64,000 nt of DNA from Ramlibacter algicola (lineage in GTDB: Bacteria; Pseudomonadota; Gammaproteobacteria; Burkholderiales; Burkholderiaceae_C): positions 2,666,001 to 2,730,000 of the forward strand of contig NZ_JAEDAO010000001.1 of assembly GCF_016641735.1 (NCBI RefSeq). The letters run 5' to 3'. The first letter of the stretch is position 1, and the number at the start of each line of letters is the position of its first letter. The notes beneath the pieces are model-generated. The model saw only the letters and a list, made by a program, of their open reading frames with translations. It searched no databases and was not told where the DNA came from. The position numbers were made by a program, and so were the translations under genes. Shown one piece after another: positions 55,280 through 64,000 of this stretch.

Positions 55280-56452
55280 GTGAAGAAGAACGACCCGAAC
55301 GATTATGTCACCCGCCTCTGCGCGTCGCCGTCGGAGGTGGACGCGTCCGCGTGGAACGCGTTGCTGGGTTCGCAGGATTCGCCGTCGCCGTTCCTGCGCC
55401 ACGAGTACCTCGCCGCGCTGCATGACAGCGGCAGCGCCGTGGCCCGCACCGGCTGGCAGCCTGCATTCGTCACGCTGTGGCGCGGCAGCGAACTGCACGC
55501 GGCCTGCCCGCTGTACCTCAAGGGCCACTCCTACGGCGAGTACGTGTTCGACTGGGCCTGGGCCAACGCGTACGAGCAGCACGGGCTCGCCTACTACCCC
55601 AAAGGCCTGGTCGCGGTCCCGTTCACGCCGGTGCCGGGCAGCCGCTTGCTGGCGCGTGACGCGCCCGCGCGGCGCGCGCTGCTGGATGCAGTGCTCGCCA
55701 CCTGCAAAGCGAATGAGTTGTCGTCGCTGCACCTGCTGTTCCTGTCCGACGTCGACGTCCGGGCCTGCGCCGATGCCGGCCTGATGGCACGCCACACGGT
55801 GCAGTTCCACTGGCTGCGCCGGGACTGGCCCGACTTCGACGCCTTCCTCGCCAGCCTGGCGCAGGACAAGCGCAAGAAGATCCGGCAGGAACGGCGCAAG
55901 GTCGCCGAGGCCGGCGTCAGGTTCCGCACCGTGGAGGGGACGGCCATCAGCGCCGCCGACTGGGCCTTCTTCTACCGCTGCTACGAGCGCACCTACCGCG
56001 AGCACGGCAACCCGCCGTACCTCAAGCGCGACTTCTTCCATCGCATGGCGCGCGACCTACCGCAGCACTGGGTGCTGTTCGTCGCCGAGCGCGACGGCCA
56101 GCCGATCGCGTCGAGCCTCGTCGCGGTCTCGCGCCGCCCCGACGGATCACCGGAGGTGGCCTACGGGCGCTACTGGGGAGCGCTGGAGCGCGTCGACTGC
56201 CTGCACTTCGAGGCCTGCTACTACCGGCCGTTGCAGTGGTGCATCGAGCACGGCGTCGACCGCTTCGAAGGCGGCGCCCAGGGCGAGCACAAGATGGCGC
56301 GCGCGCTGATGCCGGTCAAGACGCACAGCGCGCACTGGCTCGCGCACCCCGCGTTCGCCGACGCCGTCGAACGCTTCCTCGAACGCGAGGGCGAAGGCAT
56401 CGCCCACTACCTCGAGCACCTCGAGGGCCGTTCGCCGTTCCGCCAGGCATGA
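55280..56452 (+). CDS. GNAT-fold protein of the peptidogalycan/FemAB-like family (COG3146)
   Basis: This 390-residue cytoplasmic protein matches the COG3146 acyltransferase-like family: PSPFLRHEYLAALHDSGSA, FDWAWANAYEQHGLAYYPKG, FTPVPGSRLLA, LAQDKRKKIRQERRKVAEAG and the C-terminal RFEGGAQGEHKMARALMPVKTHSAHWLAHP. It is related to FemAB-type aminoacyl transferases, but the reaction is not established. The start is GTG (AAGAAG follows). It is divergent from nadE and convergent with ppa. Confidence 0.85.
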   Translation: MKKNDPNDYVTRLCASPSEVDASAWNALLGSQDSPSPFLRHEYLAALHDSGSAVARTGWQPAFVTLWRGSELHAACPLYLKGHSYGEYVFDWAWANAYEQHGLAYYPKGLVAVPFTPVPGSRLLARDAPARRALLDAVLATCKANELSSLHLLFLSDVDVRACADAGLMARHTVQFHWLRRDWPDFDAFLASLAQDKRKKIRQERRKVAEAGVRFRTVEGTAISAADWAFFYRCYERTYREHGNPPYLKRDFFHRMARDLPQHWVLFVAERDGQPIASSLVAVSRRPDGSPEVAYGRYWGALERVDCLHFEACYYRPLQWCIEHGVDRFEGGAQGEHKMARALMPVKTHSAHWLAHPAFADAVERFLEREGEGIAHYLEHLEGRSPFRQA

Positions 56453-56496
56453 AAAAGCCGGGCGCGCGGCCCGGCTGGCCGTGAAGCGCGCGGCGA

Positions 56497-57039
56497 TCAG
56501 GCCTTGCGTTGCGACTTCTCGTAGTTGGCGATGCCGTCCAGCACTTCCTGCTTGGCCGACTCCGGGCCTTCCCAGCCCAGCACCTTGACCCACTTGTTCG
56601 GCTCCAGGTCCTTGTAGTGCTCGAAGAAGTGGGCGATGGTCTTCAGCCGCAGCGGGTTCAGGTCCTCGGGCTTCTGCCACTGGGTGTAGATGGCCAGCAC
56701 CTTGTCGACCGGCACGGCGAGCACCTTGGCGTCGTCGCCGGCCTCGTCCTGCATCTTCAGGATGCCGATCGGGCGGCAGCTGACCACCACGCCGGGGATC
56801 AGCGGCACCGGCGTGATCACCAGCACGTCGACCGGGTCGCCGTCGCCGCTGATGGTCTTGGGCACGTAGCCGTAGTTGGTCGGGTAGTGCATCGACGTGG
56901 ACATGAAGCGGTCCACGAAGATGGCGCCGGTCTCCTTGTCGACCTCGTACTTGACGGGATCGGCGTTCATCGGGATCTCGATGATCACGTTGAAGGCATC
57001 GGGGATGTGCTTGCCGGGGGTGACGTTGTCGAGGGACAT
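56497..57039 (-). CDS. ppa: Inorganic pyrophosphatase Ppa (family I)
   Basis: This 180-residue soluble pyrophosphatase has a complete family I signature: [37 protein letters not shown] (with the D-G-D-P-V-D metal ligands), [21 protein letters not shown] and [18 protein letters not shown]. It hydrolyses PPi to drive biosynthesis. It is divergent from the membrane pyrophosphatase gene, so soluble and energy-conserving PPi hydrolysis are encoded side by side. A minus-strand TAGAAT (57089-57084) may be its -10 box. Confidence 0.96.
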   Translation of the reverse strand: MSLDNVTPGKHIPDAFNVIIEIPMNADPVKYEVDKETGAIFVDRFMSTSMHYPTNYGYVPKTISGDGDPVDVLVITPVPLIPGVVVSCRPIGILKMQDEAGDDAKVLAVPVDKVLAIYTQWQKPEDLNPLRLKTIAHFFEHYKDLEPNKWVKVLGWEGPESAKQEVLDGIANYEKSQRKA

Positions 57040-57122
57040 CGGGGGACTTCGAAGTTGAATGCGAAAGCTCGGGATTAACCCTGATTCTACGGGCCACCGC
57101 CCTGCGCACGCCTTGAACCGCC

Positions 57123-57151
57123 TTCAGCGAGCACGGCAGTTCGCCTATAGT
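57123..57151 (+). promoter_or_regulatory. Candidate hppA promoter
   Basis: TTCAGC (57123-57128) and TATAGT (57146-57151) have a 17-base spacer. The -10 is good, the -35 weak. It predicts a leader of about 110 bases containing a GC-rich hairpin (GGGGGCAC...GCGCCCC, about 57212-57238). Confidence 0.45.
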
Positions 57152-57267
57152 CCGCGCGTTGGCCAATCGGGTCTCCCCGTTCTTGGGACGCCACGAGGAA
57201 GCAACGCAGCGGGGGCACCGCTCGCGTGGCGCCCCCTCCAAGCAGAGCAAGACAAGGAGATGAAGAA

Positions 57268-59427
<2,160 letters not shown>

Positions 59428-59448
59428 GCGGACCCGCCTCCGCGTCGC

Positions 59449-59470
59449 AAGGCCCGCCCCGGCGGGCCTT
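59449..59470 (+). terminator. Hairpin between hppA and the TetR gene
   Basis: AAGGCCCGCC and GGCGGGCCTT form a near-continuous stem (effective loop about 4 bases), followed by GTTCATTTT. It ends 2 bases before the TetR stop and probably serves as a terminator for hppA. Confidence 0.6.
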
Positions 59471-59472
59471 GT

Positions 59473-60057
59473 TCATTTTGGATGGCCGGTGACCGCGCGC
59501 ACCAGCTGCGCAGCCGGGGCGACGAGCTCGGCCAGCTGGCCCAGGCGGTCGCGCTCCAGGCTGTCCAGCACCAGTTCGTTGATGCCACCGACCACCGCCA
59601 GCGCCATCTGCGGCGTGAGCGGCTTGCGCTTGCCGCGGCCGTTCACGACGTCGAGCATGAAGCTGGCGATCTCGTCGTTGACCCGGCGCCGCGACGCGAG
59701 GCCCTCCGGCCCGAGCCCGAGGATTTCGACGTACAGCGTGCGCAGCAGCAGCGGGTTGGACGCCAGGCAGTCGAAGTAGGCCGCCAGCGCCTGCTCGACC
59801 TGCGCATCCCACGGCTGGGCCGGGCCCAGCGCGGCGCGCAACACCTGCAGTGCGTTGTGGCTCGCGGCCTCGTACAGCGCCACCAGGCACTCGGCCTTGC
59901 CGCCGAAGTGCTCGTAGAACGTGCGCCGCGACACGGCGGCCTCGCGCACGATGTCCGCGATCGTGGTGGCCGCGTAGCCCCGTTTCGCGACGGCCTGCGC
60001 CATGCCCTGCAGCAGGCGGTGGCGGTGCTCCGTGGCGGCCGGTTCGATCGCGCTCAT
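59473..60057 (-). CDS. TetR/AcrR-family transcriptional repressor
   Basis: This 194-residue regulator has an N-terminal helix-turn-helix (HRHRLLQGMAQAVAKRGYAATTIADIVREAAVSRRTFYEHFGGKAECLVALYEA, about residues 10-62) and a variable all-helical ligand domain. The start MSAIEPAATEH is chosen because upstream in-frame codons cross the operator region. It is divergent from a di-iron-like hydrolase gene; two palindromes between them are likely its operators, so it probably represses that gene and itself. The ligand is unknown. Confidence 0.9.
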   Translation of the reverse strand: MSAIEPAATEHRHRLLQGMAQAVAKRGYAATTIADIVREAAVSRRTFYEHFGGKAECLVALYEAASHNALQVLRAALGPAQPWDAQVEQALAAYFDCLASNPLLLRTLYVEILGLGPEGLASRRRVNDEIASFMLDVVNGRGKRKPLTPQMALAVVGGINELVLDSLERDRLGQLAELVAPAAQLVRAVTGHPK

Positions 60058-60086
60058 CCATGCATTGTCGCGCGATTCCCCGCGGG

Positions 60087-60106
60087 TTGGTACTTGACAG
60101 TACCAA
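60087..60106. promoter_or_regulatory. TetR operator 1 (overlaps a -35 box)
   Basis: TTGGTACT-TGAC-AGTACCAA is a perfect palindrome with 8-bp arms and a 4-base centre. It embeds a consensus -35 TTGACA (60094-60099) for the rightward gene, with CATCAT as a weak -10 17 bases later. Confidence 0.75.
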
Positions 60107-60130
60107 GCCTCGCCTCCATCATCGCGCAAC

Positions 60131-60146
60131 GGTACGAATGCGTACC
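60131..60146. promoter_or_regulatory. TetR operator 2
   Basis: GGTACG-AATG-CGTACC is a perfect palindrome with 6-bp arms and the same 4-base centre as operator 1. Both share the half-site GGTAC. It lies 17 bases before the hydrolase ATG. Confidence 0.7.
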
Positions 60147-60163
60147 AACAGGATTCCACGCCC

Positions 60164-60988
60164 ATGACCGACCTCGTCGTCCGCCGCCTCCTCGTCGACA
60201 TGGAGGCCCCGATCGCCCGCCATTGGTGTGCCGGGGACGCGTTCCGGACGGCACTGTTCAACGCGCTGTCCATGAGCTTCCCGGTCGGCGAGCAGTTCTT
60301 CATCGACTCGGTGCGCGACGGCTTCAAGGTACTGGCGCCGGAGCAGCAGGAGAAGTTCCGCGCCGAGGTGCATGGCTTCGTCGGCCAGGAGGCCACGCAC
60401 CGCCGCCTGCACGCCCTCTACAACGCGCACCTGGAGAAGCTGGGCCTGCGCAACGACTGGGAGCCGCGGGCGCGCGACCGGCTGAAGCTGCTGGAAGGCG
60501 TCGACGTCCGCCACTGGCTGGCCATCACCGCGGCCAACGAGCACTTCACGGCCATCCTGGCCGACTTCATGCTGCACAACCCCGACCTGCTCGGCGAGCA
60601 GGACGCACGCCTGCGCACCCTGTGGCTGTGGCACAGCGCCGAGGAATCCGAGCACAAGTGCACCGCGTTCGACCTGTACCAGGCCCTGGGGGGCAGCCAT
60701 GACTGGCGCATCACCTGGTTCCGCCGCGTGACCACGATCTTCCTGCTCGACACGCTGCGCCAGACCGTGAACAACCTGCACCGCGACGGCACGCTGTGGA
60801 AGTGGTCGACCTGGAAGAGCGCCGCGTCGTACCTGTTCGGCCAGCGTGGCCTGGTGCGCCTCACGTACGGACCGTGGAAGCAGTACCTGCGGCGCGACTT
60901 CCATCCTTCGCAGCAGGACAGCTCCGCGTCCGAACGCTGGCTGCGCGACCACGCGGACCAGTACCGGCCGGTGGGCCCTGCTTCCTGA
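60164..60988 (+). CDS. Predicted metal-dependent hydrolase (PF10118 family, di-iron-like)
   Basis: This 274-residue helical protein matches the PF10118 'metal-dependent hydrolase' family. Motifs with the spacing of a ferritin-like di-iron site are visible: GEQFFIDSVR, GQEATHRRLH, ANEHFTAI and EESEHK, giving two Glu and two ExxH elements. The enzymatic reaction is not established; an oxidase or hydroxylase acting on a lipid-like compound is as likely as hydrolysis. It is divergent from a TetR gene with two operators in between, so it is probably inducible. Confidence 0.85.
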   Translation: MTDLVVRRLLVDMEAPIARHWCAGDAFRTALFNALSMSFPVGEQFFIDSVRDGFKVLAPEQQEKFRAEVHGFVGQEATHRRLHALYNAHLEKLGLRNDWEPRARDRLKLLEGVDVRHWLAITAANEHFTAILADFMLHNPDLLGEQDARLRTLWLWHSAEESEHKCTAFDLYQALGGSHDWRITWFRRVTTIFLLDTLRQTVNNLHRDGTLWKWSTWKSAASYLFGQRGLVRLTYGPWKQYLRRDFHPSQQDSSASERWLRDHADQYRPVGPAS

Positions 60989-61018
60989 GTGCGCGGTGCG
61001 CGGCGCTCGCGCCGCTTC

Positions 61019-61113
61019 GTGAACTCCCTGACGCAGAGGTCGCCACCGCCCCAACCTTTCTTCCTTGTGCGTTTTCCGCCTCCGTTCTGCGACTTCCGCG
61101 TTCGGGAGTTCAC
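61019..61113. repeat. 95-bp palindromic intergenic repeat (MITE/REP-like)
   Basis: The ends are GTGAACTCCC (61019-61028) and its exact complement GGGAGTTCAC (61104-61113). The similarity continues inward: about 20 of the outer 24 bases match (ACGC and GTCGC blocks conserved). The interior is pyrimidine-rich. It lies between two genes transcribed in the same direction. Confidence 0.6.
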
Positions 61114-61152
61114 ACGGGGGCGCTGCAGCGCCCCGCAGGCAGAATGGCCGGA

Positions 61153-62586
61153 ATGCAGCTCCACTTCATCGGCAACGAAGCACGGCCCGGCACGTCCGGC
61201 CGCACCCTGCCCGTCATCGATCCGTCCGATGGCCAGCCTTACGACGAACTGCAACGCGGCACGCCCGAGGACGTCGACGCCGCCGTGCGCAGTGCGCGGC
61301 AATGCCTCGACGCGGTCTGGAGCCGCCTGAGCGCTGCGGAGCGCGGCCGGTTGCTGATGCGCCTGTCGGCGAAGGTCGCGCAGCATGCCGACGAACTCGC
61401 CGCCATCGAGCAGCGCGATTGCGGCAAGCCGACGCGGCAGGCCCGTGCCGACGCGCAGGCGCTCGTGCGCTACTTCGAGTTCTATGCCGGCGCGTGCGAC
61501 AAGCTGCACGGCGAGACCCTGCCCTACCAGGACGGCACCACGGTGCTGACCTGGCGCGAGCCGCACGGCGTCACCGGCCACGTGATCCCGTGGAACTACC
61601 CGATGCAGATCTTCGGGCGCAGCGTGGGCGCCGCGCTCGCGGCCGGCAACGTGTGCGTGGTCAAGCCGTCCGAGGATGCGTGCCTGTCCCTGCTGCGCGT
61701 CGCGCAGCTCGCGGCCGAATGCGGCTTCCCGGCCGGTGCCATCAACATCGTCACGGGCTACGGGCATGAAGTCGGCGATGCGCTCGCGCGCCATCCCGGC
61801 ATCGACCACATCAGCTTCACCGGCAGCCCGCGCGTGGGCACGCTGATCCAGCAAGCGGCCGCCGAACGCCACTGCCCGGTGACGCTGGAACTCGGGGGCA
61901 AGAGCCCGCAGATCCTGTTCGAGGATGCGGACCTGGACGAAGCGCTGCCGGTCGTCGTGCAGGCGATCATCCAGAACGCGGGCCAGACCTGCTCGGCGGG
62001 CTCGCGCCTGCTGGTGCACCAACCGATCTACGAAGCGGTGCTGGACCGCCTGGGCGGCGTGTTCTCCAACCTGCGCGTCGGCCCCGCGGCGATGGATCTC
62101 GATGTCGGCCCGCTGATCCGTGCCAGCCAGCAGCAGCGCGTGTGGGACTTCCTGTCCGACGCGCAGCACGCCGGCATCCCGATGGTCGCGCAGGGGCAGA
62201 TCGTCGAGGAAGCCCCGGAGGCGGGCTTCTACCAGGTGCCCACCCTGCTGCGCGACGTGCCCATCGCGCACCGCCTGGCGCAGGAGGAAGTGTTCGGGCC
62301 GGTGCTCGCCGCCATGCCGTTCAAGAACGAGGACGAAGCGGTGCGGCTCGCGAACGGCACCGCGTTCGGGCTGGTGGCGGGCGTGTGGACGCGCGACGGC
62401 GCGCGGCAGTTGCGCATGGCGCGCCGCGTGCGCAGCGGCCAGGTGTTCATCAACAACTACGGCGCCGGCGGCGGCATCGAGCTGCCCTTCGGCGGCGTGA
62501 AGTCCTCCGGCCACGGCCGCGAGAAGGGCTTCGAGGCGCTGTACGGGTTCACGACGCTCAAGACGGTGGCGATCCGCCACGGCTGA
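61153..62586 (+). CDS. NAD(P)+-dependent aldehyde dehydrogenase
   Basis: This 477-residue ALDH superfamily enzyme oxidises an aldehyde to its acid. GHVIPWNYPMQIFGRSVGAALAAGN and KPSEDACLS form the cofactor site. SFTGSPRVG is followed by the catalytic Glu246 (LELGGKSPQ) and nucleophile Cys280 (GQTCSAGSR). EEVFGPVLA and the C-terminal PFGGVKSSGHGREKG are present. An ATG three codons earlier (61144) is possible. It is followed by an SDR dehydrogenase, so the two may act in one oxidation pathway; substrate unknown. Confidence 0.92.
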   Translation: MQLHFIGNEARPGTSGRTLPVIDPSDGQPYDELQRGTPEDVDAAVRSARQCLDAVWSRLSAAERGRLLMRLSAKVAQHADELAAIEQRDCGKPTRQARADAQALVRYFEFYAGACDKLHGETLPYQDGTTVLTWREPHGVTGHVIPWNYPMQIFGRSVGAALAAGNVCVVKPSEDACLSLLRVAQLAAECGFPAGAINIVTGYGHEVGDALARHPGIDHISFTGSPRVGTLIQQAAAERHCPVTLELGGKSPQILFEDADLDEALPVVVQAIIQNAGQTCSAGSRLLVHQPIYEAVLDRLGGVFSNLRVGPAAMDLDVGPLIRASQQQRVWDFLSDAQHAGIPMVAQGQIVEEAPEAGFYQVPTLLRDVPIAHRLAQEEVFGPVLAAMPFKNEDEAVRLANGTAFGLVAGVWTRDGARQLRMARRVRSGQVFINNYGAGGGIELPFGGVKSSGHGREKGFEALYGFTTLKTVAIRHG

Positions 62587-62601
62587 CGGGGGAGACGACG
62601 C

Positions 62602-63363
62602 ATGCGGGTCCAGGACAAATCCATCATCGTCACCGGCGCCGGCGGCGGCATCGGGGAAGGCATCGCGAAGCGCCTCGCGCAGGAAGGCGCGCAGGTGCTG
62701 GTCAACGACGTCGATGCCGAGCGCGGCGAGCAGGTGGCGGCCGCCATCCGGGCCACGGGCGGACGCGCTTCGTTCTTCCGCGCCGACGTCACACGCTCCG
62801 CGGACGTGAAGGCGCTGGTCGACGCCGCGGTGCAGCGGCACGGGCGGCTCGACGTGATGGTGAACAACGCCGGCTGGACGCATCGCAACAAGCCCGCGCT
62901 CGAGGTGAGCGAAGACGACTTCGACCGCGTCTATGCGATCAACGTCAAGAGCATCTACCTCGCCACGATCCACGCCGTGCCCGCGTTTCGTGCCACCAAG
63001 GGCGGCGCGTTCATCAACATCGCGTCGACGGCGGGCGTGCGGCCGCGGCCCGGCCTCAGCTGGTACAACGGCTCGAAGGGCGCGGTCATCACCACCAGCA
63101 AATCGCTCGCCGCGGAGTTCGGGCCCGAGAACATCCGCGTCAACTGCATCAACCCGGTTTTCAATCCCGACACGGGCCTGTCGGCGGAGTTCGCGGGCGG
63201 CCCCGTCGACGAGGCCCGCCGCTCGAAGTTCCTTGCCACCATCCCGCTGGGCCGCTTTTCCACCGCGCTCGACGTCGCCAACGCGGCGCTGTACCTCGCC
63301 AGCGACGAAGCGGCCTTCATCTCCGGCGTTTGCATCGAGGTCGACGGGGCGCGCTGCGTCTGA
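62602..63363 (+). CDS. SDR-family oxidoreductase (glucose-1-dehydrogenase-like)
   Basis: This 253-residue classical short-chain dehydrogenase has a cofactor motif VTGAGGGIGEGIAKRL, Asp in NDVDAERG suggesting NAD+ preference, NNAG (VNNAGWTHR), and the catalytic Ser in NIASTAG with Tyr155 and Lys159 (YNGSK). The end FISGVCIEVDGARCV is typical. GGGGGAG lies 8 bases before the ATG. It probably shares a transcript with the upstream aldehyde dehydrogenase and the downstream hemerythrin-like gene. Substrate unknown. Confidence 0.92.
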   Translation: MRVQDKSIIVTGAGGGIGEGIAKRLAQEGAQVLVNDVDAERGEQVAAAIRATGGRASFFRADVTRSADVKALVDAAVQRHGRLDVMVNNAGWTHRNKPALEVSEDDFDRVYAINVKSIYLATIHAVPAFRATKGGAFINIASTAGVRPRPGLSWYNGSKGAVITTSKSLAAEFGPENIRVNCINPVFNPDTGLSAEFAGGPVDEARRSKFLATIPLGRFSTALDVANAALYLASDEAAFISGVCIEVDGARCV

Positions 63364-63367
63364 AGCC

Positions 63368-63910
63368 ATGGCCAGCCGCCTCGACCAACTGGTGTCCTCG
63401 CCCGCCGCGGGCCTGGACGAGCCGTTCGCGATGCTGCACGCCTGCCACGAGCGCATGCAGCGGACGCTGGCGCTGCTGGGCCGGCTGGAAGCCCACGTCG
63501 CGGAACACGGCGCTGACGAGCAGGCGCGGCAGGCGGCGCGCGACGTGGCCCGGTACTTCGACAACGCCGCGCCGCAGCACCACCTGGACGAGGAGCGGCA
63601 CGTGCTGCCGGCGCTGCGGGCCGGCGGCGACCCGGCGCTCGCCGTCCTCGCGGCCCGCCTCGAAAACGACCACCGCGCGATGGAAAGCGCATGGGCCGCG
63701 GCGCGCGCCGTCCTGCAGCAGATTGCCGACGGGACTCTCGCCCGGCTGGACCCGGAACAGGAGCAGTCGCTGCAGTCCTTCACGCAGCTGTATGCCGGGC
63801 ACATCGCCGCCGAGGAAGGCACGGCCTTTCCCACCGCCGAGGCGCGGCTCGACGCCGACGCGGTGCGGGCGATGTCGGCCGACATGCGCGCCCGCCGCGG
63901 CGCGTCCTGA
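63368..63910 (+). CDS. Hemerythrin-domain protein
   Basis: This 180-residue helical protein has a hemerythrin HHE pattern: MLHACHERMQRTLALLGRLE, then HHLDEERHVLPAL, LENDHRAMESAW and YAGHIAAEEGTAFPTAEARL, giving His and Glu ligands spaced through a four-helix bundle. Such proteins bind a di-iron site and O2 or act in iron or redox sensing. It follows the SDR gene by 4 bases. The exact role is unknown. Confidence 0.85.
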   Translation: MASRLDQLVSSPAAGLDEPFAMLHACHERMQRTLALLGRLEAHVAEHGADEQARQAARDVARYFDNAAPQHHLDEERHVLPALRAGGDPALAVLAARLENDHRAMESAWAAARAVLQQIADGTLARLDPEQEQSLQSFTQLYAGHIAAEEGTAFPTAEARLDADAVRAMSADMRARRGAS

Positions 63911-63948
63911 TCGCGGCAGGGCCATGCGCCTGCAGGCACAATCGGGCC

Positions 63949-64000
63949 GTGGCTGAACGCGTCATCCCCGTCGTCGACCAGCGCCTCGCGCCGCTTGCGG
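63949..64000 (+). CDS. Start of an unidentified gene (cut by window edge)
   Basis: A GTG start followed by 16 codons (AERVIPVVDQRLAPLA...) runs to the window end without a stop. CACAAT (63937-63942) just upstream resembles a -10 box, suggesting a leaderless transcript. Too little sequence is present to assign a product. Confidence 0.4.
   Translation, partial: MAERVIPVVDQRLAPLA

Overview
The window is chromosomal DNA from a high-GC betaproteobacterium. It is most likely a member of the Burkholderiales, family Comamonadaceae (Ramlibacter/Variovorax-like). The reasons are the very GC-rich codon use, the ilvB-ilvH-ilvC-pssA-leuA block, the nadE-glnB pair, the aat-bpt pair, an ECF sigma factor followed by DUF3619 and DUF3106 proteins, and the many gene starts that overlap the previous stop as ATGA or GTGA. 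No plasmid, phage, insertion sequence or CRISPR array is visible. Genus is an inference only. Both edges cut genes: the 3' part of a benzoate-CoA-ligase-like gene at the left, and the first 17 codons of an unidentified gene at the right.

Layout. 1-5.9 kb: an acyl-CoA ligase (partial), then a branched-chain-amino-acid-type ABC importer (substrate-binding protein, terminator, LysE exporter, livH, livM, livG, livF), probably for an aromatic acid or amino acid. 6.2-20 kb: a tightly overlapping glycogen/trehalose operon glgB-glgC-glgX-treZ-(malQ::treY fusion)-glgA, able to build glycogen, debranch it and turn its chain ends into trehalose. 20-23 kb: a LysR regulator divergent from an azoreductase, an NADPH-FMN reductase and a TSUP permease. 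23-32.3 kb: sulfur assimilation (a lone sulfate-binding protein, and cysI-DUF934-cysH-cysD-cysN), interrupted by yggX, mnmC and an atypical receiver protein. The two sulfur transcription units share an 18-bp CysB-like box in the same orientation. 32.4-36 kb: ferredoxin and ferredoxin reductase, tRNA-Asn with a terminator, and a GAF-GAF histidine kinase.

36-38.4 kb (minus strand): a BON lipoprotein, a metallo-beta-lactamase-fold enzyme and a small conserved protein. Next comes a lower-GC pair: a 77-residue precursor with a textbook double-glycine leader, and a 102-residue three-helix membrane protein. This resembles a bacteriocin and its immunity protein and is the most novel-looking locus here. 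38.4-42 kb: the N-end-rule transferases aat and bpt, an IclR regulator and a D-Ala-D-Ala endopeptidase. 42-49.9 kb (minus strand): branched-chain amino acid synthesis, ilvB-ilvH-ilvC, pssA, then two different leuA paralogues. The leuA pair is preceded by an unannotated Leu-rich leader peptide and an intrinsic terminator, a classic attenuator.

49.9-56.5 kb: the ECF sigma operon, an RDD membrane protein, dgkA, a LOG-family protein, glnB and nadE (minus strand), and a GNAT-like protein. 56.5-64 kb: soluble pyrophosphatase divergent from a membrane H+-pyrophosphatase of the K+-independent type. Then come a TetR regulator and a di-iron-like hydrolase that share two palindromic operators, a 95-bp palindromic intergenic repeat, an aldehyde dehydrogenase, an SDR dehydrogenase and a hemerythrin-like protein.
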